Source: a virus. Taken from it: DNA of 21,708 nt. The stretch lies in IMG/VR virus record IMGVR_UViG_3300042563_002444, positions 1 through 21,708 of that record; one strand, 5' to 3'. Shown in pieces: positions 6,349-14,247 of the stretch; position 1 is the stretch's first letter, and each line of letters starts with the position of its first letter. Position numbers and translations under genes: made by a program. The notes under the pieces were generated by a model. The model did no database searches and was not told the origin of the DNA. It worked only from the letters and a program-made list of their open reading frames with translations.

Positions 6349-7437
6349 ATGAGTCTATTAGACAAGCTAGTGAAGAACAGTACAATTAAGTTAACTGCTC
6401 AACTTTCTAAATCCAAAGTTTTCGGTAAGAAAGATATGGCACCAACACAAGTACCAATGATTAACGTCGCGTTATCTGGTAGAATTGATGGTGGTGTTGT
6501 ACCTGGATTGCTCGTTCTTGCAGGTCCATCTAAGCACTTTAAATCGGCATTCGCGTTGTTGATGGCAGGCGCTTATATGCAACGAAATCCAGAAGCAATT
6601 CTTTTGTTTTATGATGCAGAATTTGGTACGCCTCAAGCGTACTTTGATTCATTTGGTATTGACGTAAACCGTGTTGTACACACACCAATTGTTAATGTTG
6701 AAGAACTTAAGTTCGATATTACTCAACAACTTGACAAAATCGAAAAAGGCGATAAAGTTATTATCGTTATCGATTCTATTGGTAACCTTGCTTCTAAGAA
6801 AGAAGCTGAAGATGCTCTTGAAGGTAAATCAGTAGCTGACATGACTCGTGCTAAAGCACTTAAGTCTTTGTTCCGTATTGTTACTCCGCATCTTAACCTT
6901 AAAGATATTCCTCTCATTGCAGTTAACCACACTTATAAAGAGATTGGTTTATTTCCTAAGGATGTCGTGTCCGGCGGTACGGGTATCTATTATTCAGCAG
7001 ATTGCATCTGGATTATCGGTCGTCAGCAAGATAAAGTTGGTACAGAAATTCAAGGCTATCACTTCATTATCAACATTGAAAAATCTCGTTATGTTAAAGA
7101 GAAATCAAAGATTCCGATTAGTGTAAGCTATGAAGGTGGTATTGTTAAATGGTCTGGTTTGATGGATATTGCTGAAGCAGGTGGTTACCTTCGTAAACCA
7201 AAAGCTGGTTGGTATGAAGCAGTTAATCCTGCAACTGGCGAAATCTTGTCAGAAAAATCTCTTCGTGCAAAAGATGTTAATGATAACAAAGACTTTTGGA
7301 TGATGATGTTTGAGAAGACTGATATTACAACTTATATTAAAGATAAGTTTACAGTTGGTGCATCTGGTAGTATTATGCGTGATGATTCAGAACGTGTTAG
7401 TACTATTGATGAAGATTATGAAGATGAAGACGAGTGA
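6349..7437 (+). CDS. uvsX: RecA-like recombinase UvsX
   Basis: UvsX forms filaments on ssDNA and carries out strand exchange in T4-type recombination-dependent replication. The 362-residue protein has the T4-like Walker A region GLLVLAGPSKHFKSAFAL (K65, S66 bind phosphate) and Walker B KVIIVIDS (D142). These are followed by the DNA-binding and subunit-contact region (VNHTYKEIG, SGGTGIYYSADCIWII) and an acidic C-terminal tail. T4 UvsX is about 390 residues. AAGGA lies in front of the ATG, and the gene follows its coiled-coil neighbour with a two-base gap. Confidence 0.93.
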   Translation: MSLLDKLVKNSTIKLTAQLSKSKVFGKKDMAPTQVPMINVALSGRIDGGVVPGLLVLAGPSKHFKSAFALLMAGAYMQRNPEAILLFYDAEFGTPQAYFDSFGIDVNRVVHTPIVNVEELKFDITQQLDKIEKGDKVIIVIDSIGNLASKKEAEDALEGKSVADMTRAKALKSLFRIVTPHLNLKDIPLIAVNHTYKEIGLFPKDVVSGGTGIYYSADCIWIIGRQQDKVGTEIQGYHFIINIEKSRYVKEKSKIPISVSYEGGIVKWSGLMDIAEAGGYLRKPKAGWYEAVNPATGEILSEKSLRAKDVNDNKDFWMMMFEKTDITTYIKDKFTVGASGSIMRDDSERVSTIDEDYEDEDE

Positions 7438-7444
7438 TCAACTG

Positions 7445-7473
7445 TTGACAGTATTTGTAATGTATGTTATTAT
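7445..7473 (+). promoter_or_regulatory. Sigma70-like promoter (TTGACA-N17-TATTAT) upstream of gene 41
   Basis: TTGACA at 7445-7450 is followed, after 17 bases, by TATTAT at 7468-7473 (one mismatch to TATAAT). Expected start of transcription near 7480, just before the UUCG hairpin at 7494-7513. It would allow helicase expression independent of the uvsX transcript. Confidence 0.65.
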
Positions 7474-7493
7474 ATAAGATAACATTGAATGTG

Positions 7494-7513
7494 TTGGCAG
7501 CTTCGGCTGCCAA
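7494..7513 (+). promoter_or_regulatory. UUCG-loop hairpin in the leader of gene 41
   Basis: TTGGCAGC (7494-7501) and GCTGCCAA (7506-7513) form a perfect 8-bp stem closed by a C(UUCG)G tetraloop. The following bases (TTCTAATTT) are only weakly U-rich, so this may be a leaky terminator for uvsX transcripts, a 3'-end stabiliser, or a 5' leader structure for gene 41. It lies downstream of the predicted start from the promoter at 7445-7473. Confidence 0.65.
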
Positions 7514-7540
7514 TTCTAATTTAGAACACGGAAATATCAA

Positions 7541-8968
7541 ATGATTGAAAAAACAGTATTATCAAATCTCGTACTCAACGATACATTTTACCGCAAAGTA
7601 TATCCATACATTAAAGCAGATTACTTTGACGATGGTTCACTAAGAAAAATCTTTGATACATATTCATCATACGTCGAAGAATACAAAGCACCGCCTTCTA
7701 TTGAAGCGCTTAAGCTTTCTCTAGATAAACGTAAAGACCTTAACGAAGAGTCTTACAAAAATATTATGTCTGAAGTTGATAGCTTAGCTACAGACTCATC
7801 AACAAATATAGATTTCCTTGTATCAGAAACAGAAAAGTTTTGCCAAGATAAAGATCTATTCAACTCAATTCGCAAAGCTATTTTGATTATGGACGGTCAA
7901 GATAAAGAAAACGATAAAGGCTCTATTCCAGAGTTGCTTGCTGCTTCTCTGGGTATTAGCTTTGACAGCTCGGTAGGCCACGACTTTATTGAAGATGCTG
8001 AATCGCGTTATGATTTCTATCACCGCAAAGAAGAACGTATTCCATTTGATATTGATATTCTAAACAAGATTACTAAAGGTGGCTTACCTCGTAAATCTAT
8101 GACTGTGCTGCTTGCAACAACTGGCGGTGGTAAGTCTCTATTGAAATGCCACTTTGCAGCAAATGCTCTTATGCAAGGTTTGAATGTTGTTTACATTACA
8201 ATGGAAATGGCAGAAGAACGTATTGCTGAGCGTATTGACGCTAATATGATGGATGTAACTCTTGACGAGTTAAAGCTGTTGCCGCGTGATGTTTACGCTA
8301 AACGTATTGAACGTATTAGATCAAAGACTAAAGGTAAGCTTGTTATCAAAGAATACCCAACTGGTTCAGCTCATGCTGGTCACTTCAGACATTTGCTTAA
8401 TGAACTGAAAATGAAACAAGGCTTTAAGCCTGATATTGTTTGTATCGATTACCTGAATATCTGTGCTTCATCTCGTGTTAAAGGTGCTGCAGCCGCAAAC
8501 AGTTACACTCTTGTTAAGTCTATTGCAGAAGAAATTCGTGGTTTAGCTATGGAATATAACTGTGCAGTTATTACATCTTCACAGTTTAACCGTGATGGTT
8601 ATGGAAACTCTGACGTTGATCTTACGAATACTTCTGAGTCTATGGGTATCACTCATACTGCCGATTGTATTCTTGGTTTAATTACTACTGAAGAACTTGA
8701 TGGTCTTGGCCAGCTAATGCTTAAACAATTAAAAAATCGCTGGGGCGATATTAGTTTTTATCGTAGATTTGTTGTCGGTATTAATCGAGCTAAAATGCAA
8801 ATCTATGAGCTTGAAGAAACTGCTCAACGAGGCATGACAGGTAATAGTGCTGCTAATACAGCATCATTCAGTAATTCGTCAAGAGATGATGATACTTTGC
8901 CATTCGACAAAACTGCATTTGGTCAAGGAAGTAAGAAGACATTGTTCTCAGCTGGTGGCATTTCTTAA
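7541..8968 (+). CDS. 41: Replicative DNA helicase gp41 (DnaB-like)
   Basis: gp41 is the hexameric 5'-3' helicase that opens the fork and works with primase gp61. The 475-residue protein has an N-terminal helical domain (1-140) and a RecA-like ATPase domain with Walker A ATTGGGKS (192-199), the ITMEMAEERIAERID segment that follows it in DnaB-type helicases, Walker B PDIVCIDYLN and the VITSSQFNRDGYG motif (DnaB H3/H4 type). Length equals T4 gp41 (475). The tail is rich in Ser and Asp as in T4. The ATG at 7541 follows CGGAAA. Confidence 0.92.
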   Translation: MIEKTVLSNLVLNDTFYRKVYPYIKADYFDDGSLRKIFDTYSSYVEEYKAPPSIEALKLSLDKRKDLNEESYKNIMSEVDSLATDSSTNIDFLVSETEKFCQDKDLFNSIRKAILIMDGQDKENDKGSIPELLAASLGISFDSSVGHDFIEDAESRYDFYHRKEERIPFDIDILNKITKGGLPRKSMTVLLATTGGGKSLLKCHFAANALMQGLNVVYITMEMAEERIAERIDANMMDVTLDELKLLPRDVYAKRIERIRSKTKGKLVIKEYPTGSAHAGHFRHLLNELKMKQGFKPDIVCIDYLNICASSRVKGAAAANSYTLVKSIAEEIRGLAMEYNCAVITSSQFNRDGYGNSDVDLTNTSESMGITHTADCILGLITTEELDGLGQLMLKQLKNRWGDISFYRRFVVGINRAKMQIYELEETAQRGMTGNSAANTASFSNSSRDDDTLPFDKTAFGQGSKKTLFSAGGIS

Positions 8969-8970
8969 TA

Positions 8971-8978
8971 TATAAATA
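8971..8978 (+). promoter_or_regulatory. T4-type late promoter (TATAAATA)
   Basis: A perfect TATAAATA lies right after the gp41 stop, with a start expected near 8985 and the first gene ATG at 9005. It marks the switch from replication genes to late virion genes and would drive 9005-12329 as one transcript. Confidence 0.85.
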
Positions 8979-9004
8979 AAGAAAAACCAACCAACTGAAA
9001 GAAA

Positions 9005-9802
9005 ATGAAATCCTTTAAAGACTTTATTGGTGAAGAACTGGAGTTGCTTCTTATGAGCGTCGCGTCAGATAAGTATGAAAAAGATGTTGCAGATCAATTA
9101 AAAGATTTGGGCTATGATGCCTCAAGACCAAAGGTAGATTCTACTTATTCTGACGTTCTTGTTAAACACAAGGGTAAAAACGTGTGGATTGAAGTAAAAA
9201 TGAACCATACAGACAACCTTGGAAATACTCGAGCTTCATATGATGGCAAAAAATGGTTTTCATCACTAGAAAAAAGTGGCCCATTTGCAGGAAAACAAGG
9301 ACCGTTAAAAGTTTATATAGCAAAAATGCTTGATAAGCATGCTGATAAATTCGTAAAAGATATATTAAAAGCTACAGGAAAAACTAAGCTAAATACAAAC
9401 GTTGGTCCTCAAAAAACTGATAAAGATACTGTAAATCATGCTGAAATGAAAGCTTACATGAGCAAGCAAGCTGATCAGTATATTGTAACAGTACCAAACC
9501 AAGATTTAGGTAAAGTTGTTAGAGACCACTACGCTGGCGGCGGAAAAGCAGAACCAGTTTATTATCTACAAGCTGATGACGATTTTTATAGACTTAGCAA
9601 TGAGGATCCTCTTGGTATTGCAGCAGACGTTCCTATGTTTGGTGGTAAAGGCGATTTTAGAATGCGAGTTGGTATTCGTACAAGCCAATATGAAATTCAA
9701 CCAGAAGTTAAAGTAAAAACTATGGCTAATAGTCCGTACTCTCTTAAACCTGGAACTACAAAGAAAAACCCGTTCACACACCAGCGAGTTAGAAAAGTGT
9801 AA
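9005..9802 (+). CDS. Predicted virion-internal PD-(D/E)XK nuclease-like protein
   Basis: A 265-residue protein. Its first ten residues, MKSFKDFIGE, closely resemble the capsid-targeting peptide of T4 internal proteins (MKTYQEFIAE), which gp21 cuts after the last Glu; cleavage here is expected after E10. Behind this, YEKDVADQLKDLGYDAS, then D50 and IEVKM (E63, K65) form the D-x(n)-ExK core of PD-(D/E)XK nucleases. The conserved-looking stretch WIEVKMNHTDNLGN follows. The remainder (about 130-265) is unassigned. A late promoter stands directly upstream. I infer a nuclease packaged with the DNA, acting on host or competitor DNA; a repair or DNA-end-processing role is equally possible. The ribosome site is weak (GAAAG). 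Confidence 0.65.
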   Translation: MKSFKDFIGEELELLLMSVASDKYEKDVADQLKDLGYDASRPKVDSTYSDVLVKHKGKNVWIEVKMNHTDNLGNTRASYDGKKWFSSLEKSGPFAGKQGPLKVYIAKMLDKHADKFVKDILKATGKTKLNTNVGPQKTDKDTVNHAEMKAYMSKQADQYIVTVPNQDLGKVVRDHYAGGGKAEPVYYLQADDDFYRLSNEDPLGIAADVPMFGGKGDFRMRVGIRTSQYEIQPEVKVKTMANSPYSLKPGTTKKNPFTHQRVRKV

Positions 9803-11031
9803 TGTTATCATTTAAAAGTTACTTAGTTGAGTCTAAGAACACTCACATGGAGCACCTCGAGGATAACATCCTTAATGCAGGTGTAGATGGAACTCGTGAT
9901 TCTATTAACTTCCTGCGCGCGCTACGCGACATGCTTGCTGGTACTGCAAAATCAAAAGTAAACGTTACTGTTAAATGGGATGGCGCACCAGCTGTATTTG
10001 CTGGCATTGATCCATCAGATGGTAAGTTCTTTGTTGCTAAAAAGGGTATCTTTAATAAAAACCCAAAGGTATATAAAACATCAGCTGATGTAGATGCTGA
10101 TACTTCCGGTGATTTGAATACAAAATTAAAACTAGCGCTAGCTGAGTTACCAAAACTTGGCATTAAAGGCGTAGTACAAGGTGACTTTCTATATGCTAAA
10201 GAAGATCTTAAAGTGGTGGACATTGAAGGTGAACCACATATTACTTTCCATCCTAATACGATTGTTTATGCGGTACCTAAGAACTCAAAACTCGGTGCGG
10301 AAATACTCGGATCCAAAATCGGAGTGGTCTGGCACACTACATACCGAGGATCAAGTTTTGAAGAAATGTCTGCAAGCTTTGGAGAGGAGATTGCTTCTGG
10401 CCTCAAGAAAGTAAAAGGCGTTTGGTCGGTAGATGCATTATATAGAGATGTATCTGGCACAGCAAACTTTACAGCATCAGAAACTAAAGAAGTAACAGAC
10501 ATTCTTTCTCGAGCTGGAAAATTATTCAATACCATTAAAAAAGAAACATTTAATGGTATTTCAGACAACGAAGATACTCTAGTAAAAGTAAAAACATTTG
10601 TTAATTCTAAAATTCGTCAAGGCGAAAGAATTAAAAATACAAAAACGTTTGTAAGAGATCTAGAAAAATACATTGCAGATTATTACGATGCAGAAGCAAA
10701 TAAGCTTAAGACCGATAAAGGTAAAGCTAGTAAGATTGCAAAAAGAGATTCTACTTTAGAATATTTCAAAAAAACTCCGCCTGCACAAATTGTAGCTATG
10801 TTTGATTTGTATAATTTGATTATTGACGCAAAGCTTATGATTATTGGCAAGCTAGATAAAGCAAAAACTATTGGTACATTCCTAAAGACCGCTGACGGAT
10901 ATCAAGTAACAGAACAAGAAGGATTCGTTGCTATCGATAAGATGGGCAAAAACGCTGTTAAACTTGTAGATAGATTGGGATTTAGTAATGCTAACTTCTC
11001 AGACAAATATATCAAAGGATGGCAACGCTAA
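9802..11031 (+). CDS. Predicted virion-internal KxDG nucleotidyltransferase (ligase-like)
   Basis: A 409-residue protein starting MLSFKSYLVE, another T4-type capsid-targeting leader with a gp21-like site (LVE, cut after E10). The next part has the nucleotidyltransferase motif I of DNA/RNA ligases, VTVKWDGAPAVFAG (K58-W-D60-G61), where the lysine is the expected covalent AMP acceptor. It then shows KFFVAKKG (75-81) and VVQGDFLY (124-131, resembling the G-E/D motif of ligases), and KIGVVWHTTY. A clear motif V (EGvvvK) is not seen, so sealing activity is uncertain. The C-terminal 200 residues are helical and lysine-rich. The start overlaps the preceding stop (TAATG). Phage proteins of this kind recur in marine T4-like genomes without known role. 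Confidence 0.65.
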   Translation: MLSFKSYLVESKNTHMEHLEDNILNAGVDGTRDSINFLRALRDMLAGTAKSKVNVTVKWDGAPAVFAGIDPSDGKFFVAKKGIFNKNPKVYKTSADVDADTSGDLNTKLKLALAELPKLGIKGVVQGDFLYAKEDLKVVDIEGEPHITFHPNTIVYAVPKNSKLGAEILGSKIGVVWHTTYRGSSFEEMSASFGEEIASGLKKVKGVWSVDALYRDVSGTANFTASETKEVTDILSRAGKLFNTIKKETFNGISDNEDTLVKVKTFVNSKIRQGERIKNTKTFVRDLEKYIADYYDAEANKLKTDKGKASKIAKRDSTLEYFKKTPPAQIVAMFDLYNLIIDAKLMIIGKLDKAKTIGTFLKTADGYQVTEQEGFVAIDKMGKNAVKLVDRLGFSNANFSDKYIKGWQR

Positions 11032-12329
11032 TGGCTCAATTTAATAAAAACAATCACCTCTATTTAGAAAATAATAAATCTCTTTTCGAAGTAGTAATGC
11101 TTGCAGACCAATATGGAAACAATGTTGGTCCAGCAAATCCATCAGGAATGGCTGTTGATGCTTTTGGACGAGCAAGAGTTTCAACACCACTTACAATGTT
11201 TGATTCTTCGCATCGTTATAGAGATAACGGTCTATGGGACACGGCTGTTGTTGGTGGCGGAACAGCTTCTTTTTCTGCAAACGAAGGTCTTGTAAATCTT
11301 GTTGTTGATACTGCTGCAAACTCTGAAGTAATAAGAGAGACATCTATGGTGTTTTCTTACCAACCAGGTAAATCGTTGCAAACATTTAGTACGTTTGTGA
11401 TGAACACGGCAAAGGAAGGTCTTCGCCAAAGAGTTGGATATTTTGGTGCACAAAACGGCATATACCTAGAACTTGATGGAAGTGACTTATATTTCGTAAG
11501 AAGATCTTACAATAGTGGAGTTGCTGTTGATACTAGAATTCACAAGAACGACTGGAACATGGATTCTTTAGATGGTGCTGGACCATCTGGACTTACTCTT
11601 GATATATCTAAAGCGCATATTTTGTTCATCGACATAGAATGGTTAGGTGTAGGATCTGTCAGATGTGGGTTTGTAATAAATGGCGAATTTATACATGCTC
11701 ACAGTTTTCATCATGCAAACAGTATTACGTCAACATACATGACAACTGCTTCGCTTCCACTTCGTTATGAGATAAAAAATAATAGCGCGACAGGTTCATC
11801 AAGTACTCTTAAACAAATATGCTCTACGGTTATATCTGAAGGCGGTTACGAACTTAGAGGTACTCAACGAGCTGTCGGCACCGCTATTACAGCACCAAAA
11901 TCTTTAGCAACCGCTGGAACATATTATCCTGTTGTATCAATCAGACTTAAATCTACTGCATTAGACGCAGTTGTTATTCCAACTGCAGTAGCAGTAATGG
12001 GTGTAGCCACGGGTATATACTCATGGAGAATTATTGAAGGCGCAACCGTTACAACAGGTTCTTGGTCAGACCCAGGAGCAGATTCTTCAATTGAATACAC
12101 CCTTGCCGGAACTGCTGTTTCAGGTGGAAAAATATTAGCTAGCGGATATTTTACATCTAATACACAAGACGCACCCGCTATAAATATTTTTAGAGATGCT
12201 CTGTTTAAGTTTCAATTAAGAAGAAATGGATTAGCAGGTACACCTGTATCTCTAACGCTTGCGGTATCAGCATCAACTAATACTGAAGTAGTTCACGGTT
12301 CAATGGACTGGGAAGAAGTAACAAGATAA
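11031..12329 (+). CDS. Virion structural protein (tail or capsid surface)
   Basis: A 432-residue protein starting MAQFNKNNHLYLENN. The ATG at 11031 is used because AAAGGAT lies 10 bases ahead and the previous stop overlaps it (TAATG); an ATG at 11019 lies inside that ribosome site. The block DAFGRARVSTPLTMFDSSHRYRDNGLW (43-69) recurs in structural proteins of marine phages. The rest is Gly/Ser/Thr-rich beta structure with no cleavage-site repeats. The middle third (IYLELDGSDLYFVRRS ... WLGVGSVRCGFVINGEFIHAHSF) looks like a jelly-roll, lectin-like fold. It is the last gene before the terminator at 12354-12380. Tail-associated adhesin or capsid decoration is inferred. Confidence 0.65.
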   Translation: MAQFNKNNHLYLENNKSLFEVVMLADQYGNNVGPANPSGMAVDAFGRARVSTPLTMFDSSHRYRDNGLWDTAVVGGGTASFSANEGLVNLVVDTAANSEVIRETSMVFSYQPGKSLQTFSTFVMNTAKEGLRQRVGYFGAQNGIYLELDGSDLYFVRRSYNSGVAVDTRIHKNDWNMDSLDGAGPSGLTLDISKAHILFIDIEWLGVGSVRCGFVINGEFIHAHSFHHANSITSTYMTTASLPLRYEIKNNSATGSSSTLKQICSTVISEGGYELRGTQRAVGTAITAPKSLATAGTYYPVVSIRLKSTALDAVVIPTAVAVMGVATGIYSWRIIEGATVTTGSWSDPGADSSIEYTLAGTAVSGGKILASGYFTSNTQDAPAINIFRDALFKFQLRRNGLAGTPVSLTLAVSASTNTEVVHGSMDWEEVTR

Positions 12330-12346
12330 GATGTTTATAAATGAGT

Positions 12347-12354
12347 TATAAATA
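12347..12354 (+). promoter_or_regulatory. T4-type late promoter (TATAAATA) abutting a terminator
   Basis: A perfect TATAAATA at 12347-12354 lies in the 75-base gap, with a near copy TATAAATG at 12336-12343. Its expected start (about 12361) falls inside the left arm of the terminator hairpin, so transcripts made from here would lack most of that stem. It would drive the glycan genes from 12405. Confidence 0.7.
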
Positions 12355-12384
12355 AAAGGACGGCTTCGGCTGTCCTTTTTGTTT
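12354..12384 (+). terminator. Rho-independent terminator with UUCG loop
   Basis: AAAAGGACGGC (12354-12364) pairs with GCTGTCCTTTT (12369-12379), an 11-bp stem with one G-U pair, closed by a UUCG tetraloop and followed by T-rich TTTTTGTTT. This is a textbook intrinsic terminator ending the operon 9005-12329. Confidence 0.88.
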
Positions 12385-12404
12385 ACTAAAATAGGATTAA
12401 TATT

Positions 12405-12965
12405 ATGGGAATGATTAAAGACCGCGGGCATGACGGCGGAAATACGTATAGATGGTCTACATTAGAACGGTTTGTAAAAGAAAACAACTGGACCATTGGC
12501 GCCGAACTTGGTGTATGGTATGGTGAAACTTTTAAACATCTAGTTAATAATTGTCAAAATCTTCGTTTGTTTGGTGTTGACTTATATGCACAGCAAGAAT
12601 CAAACGGCGGGCCACAAAAATATATTCCAGGTGAAGATGGTCTTGCGTGGGAGCATGAAAGATATTATGCAGATGTAAAAGCATTTTGTGATACTACAAA
12701 TGGAAGAGCAACTATTTACCGTGGATTTACGAATGACGCGTCAAAGCTAATTGAAGATGAAAGCTTAGATTTCGTATTCATAGATGCAGATCATTCATTT
12801 GAAGGTGTAGATGCAGACATTATACATTGGATGCCAAAAGTTAAAAAAGGTGGATACGTAATTGGTCACGATATACATTGGCCAACAGTAAAATCTGCAG
12901 TAGAAAAACATTTTGGTCAAGATTACAAAAAAGAACAAGATTTTATTTGGTATGTGGTGAAATAA
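12405..12965 (+). CDS. Class I SAM-dependent methyltransferase
   Basis: A 186-residue methyltransferase. Motif I is IGAELGVWYGETFKHL (31-46), followed by FGVDLYA (D59, ribose-binding position) and LDFVFIDADHSFEGVDADI (121-139), the pattern of sugar and small-molecule O-methyltransferases of the methyltransf_24 type; later VKKGGYVIGHDI. TAGGAT lies upstream of the ATG at 12405; a second ATG two codons later is possible. Together with the FkbM and two glycosyltransferase genes behind it, it probably modifies a glycan. The substrate is unknown. Confidence 0.75.
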   Translation: MGMIKDRGHDGGNTYRWSTLERFVKENNWTIGAELGVWYGETFKHLVNNCQNLRLFGVDLYAQQESNGGPQKYIPGEDGLAWEHERYYADVKAFCDTTNGRATIYRGFTNDASKLIEDESLDFVFIDADHSFEGVDADIIHWMPKVKKGGYVIGHDIHWPTVKSAVEKHFGQDYKKEQDFIWYVVK

Positions 12966-13591
12966 TGAATAATCAATTAGCTATGAGAAAAGTAAACATA
13001 GAAGGTGTAGATCAGCTTCTATGGCCAATTCGAGATTTTAATGCATTTCATTGGCCACTCCAAGATTGGATTCGTGACCGTGAATCATTTCTTAAATATG
13101 TAAAAGCTCGAGATGTGGTTGTACAAGCCGGTGGATGCTGTGGCATGTATCCAAGATTCTACAAAAATCATTTTGATAGAGTATATACATTTGAACCAGA
13201 TCCAGTTAACTATTATTGTTTAGAAAGAAACTGTGCTGTTCCTGGAATTTATCACCAAAACGCAGCATTAGGCTCTTCTAAAAAATTAGTAAGTCTTGAT
13301 TCACCAACAGCACCCGGTGAAGAAAATAACGTTGGTATGTATACAGTAAATGAAAATCCTGGCGCAGTAATGATGATTACTATAGATAGCTTAGGTCTTG
13401 ATAAATGCGATCTAATTCATTTTGACCTTGAAGGTTATGAACCGGAAGCATTAAAAGGTGCTATCAATTTAATTGAAAAATGCAATCCAGTTGTTATTAC
13501 CGAAAGAGAATGTGGTAGAGAATTCTTAGAATCGATTGGTTATAAGTTAGTTAAAAAGACTTCAATGGATGCGATTTTTGTGAGAGATTAA
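12965..13591 (+). CDS. FkbM-type methyltransferase
   Basis: A 208-residue protein starting MNNQLAMRKVN; the ATG at 12965 overlaps the previous stop (TAATG), and the longer frame to 12878 is a shadow. FkbM hallmarks: DVVVQAGGCCGMYPRFY (50-66) as the SAM motif, VYTFEPDPVNYYCLERN (73-89), and DLIHFDLEGYEPEALKGA with the typical D-x-EG-E. FkbM enzymes O-methylate sugars or polyketides. In this context a sugar on a phage or host glycan is the likely target. Confidence 0.82.
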   Translation: MNNQLAMRKVNIEGVDQLLWPIRDFNAFHWPLQDWIRDRESFLKYVKARDVVVQAGGCCGMYPRFYKNHFDRVYTFEPDPVNYYCLERNCAVPGIYHQNAALGSSKKLVSLDSPTAPGEENNVGMYTVNENPGAVMMITIDSLGLDKCDLIHFDLEGYEPEALKGAINLIEKCNPVVITERECGREFLESIGYKLVKKTSMDAIFVRD

Positions 13592-13593
13592 TT

Positions 13594-14244
13594 ATGAATA
13601 TTGAAAAGAAGTTAACTCAGATTTGGATTGGACCAAAGCCTGCTCCTATGGCATGGTTAAATACTTGGAAAGAAAAGCATCCTGATTGGGAATATTCTAT
13701 CTTTACTGATGAGATGCTTAGGGCTCGTAAATGGCACAACCAACATCTTATAAATCATTATTATAATACGCGCAAATGGCCAGGTGTATCAGATTTAATT
13801 CGTTATGAATTGCTATATGAGAATGGTGGCTTTTGGCCAGAAGCTGATATGGTATGCTTAGAAAATACCGATGAATTGTTTACAGCACCATCTGATCATG
13901 CCTACTCTTGTTATGAAAATGAAGCAGGCCGCCATAATTTTATTCAACCTATTATGGCTTGCAACCCAGGTAATGAATTTGTTAAACACGTTATTGATAC
14001 GTTACACAAAGTTCAGCCACATCAGTTAAGCCCAGAACCATTTAGATCAACCGGTAATGCATTTTTAGCAGATCACGTTGTTAATTGGAAACACAAACTT
14101 ACTATTTGGCCATCACATTACTTTATTCCACTATTTTATCATGGCAGTGCTACGAGATATAATGGACCAGATAAGGTATATGCAGATCACAAGTGGGGTT
14201 CTACTGGTCATGCAAATAGTGTTTCATATGATAAGGCAATATAA
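13594..14244 (+). CDS. Glycosyltransferase, GT32/Och1-like (sugar-binding DXD family)
   Basis: A 216-residue enzyme with the family pattern KKLTQIWIGPKPAPMAWLNTWKEKHPDWEYSIFTDE (5-40), then GVSDLIRYELLYENGGFWPEADM (64-86). In this family the metal- and sugar-nucleotide-binding DXD lies after GG-(I/F); here it reads E83-A-D85, a conservative change. The family transfers sugars from NDP-sugars. The C-terminal part is His- and Trp-rich. It begins two bases after the FkbM gene stop. Activity is likely but the E-x-D variant deserves care. Confidence 0.75.
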   Translation: MNIEKKLTQIWIGPKPAPMAWLNTWKEKHPDWEYSIFTDEMLRARKWHNQHLINHYYNTRKWPGVSDLIRYELLYENGGFWPEADMVCLENTDELFTAPSDHAYSCYENEAGRHNFIQPIMACNPGNEFVKHVIDTLHKVQPHQLSPEPFRSTGNAFLADHVVNWKHKLTIWPSHYFIPLFYHGSATRYNGPDKVYADHKWGSTGHANSVSYDKAI

Positions 14245-14247
14245 ATT

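Noticed and set aside
9843-10223. Long open frame on the minus strand opposite the ligase-like gene
   Set aside because: It lies fully opposite a well-supported gene, has no ribosome site or family likeness, and all other genes are on the + strand. The same applies to other minus-strand frames, such as 968-1306 and 21323-21652.
12179-12186. Perfect TATAAATA inside the structural gene at 11031
   Set aside because: It lies well inside the coding frame, and the better placed box at 12347 serves the next operon. It could be chance in AT-rich DNA.
12878-12964. N-terminal extension of the FkbM gene over the preceding methyltransferase
   Set aside because: The extension is an out-of-frame shadow; the ATG at 12965 overlaps the previous stop and gives a normal FkbM start.
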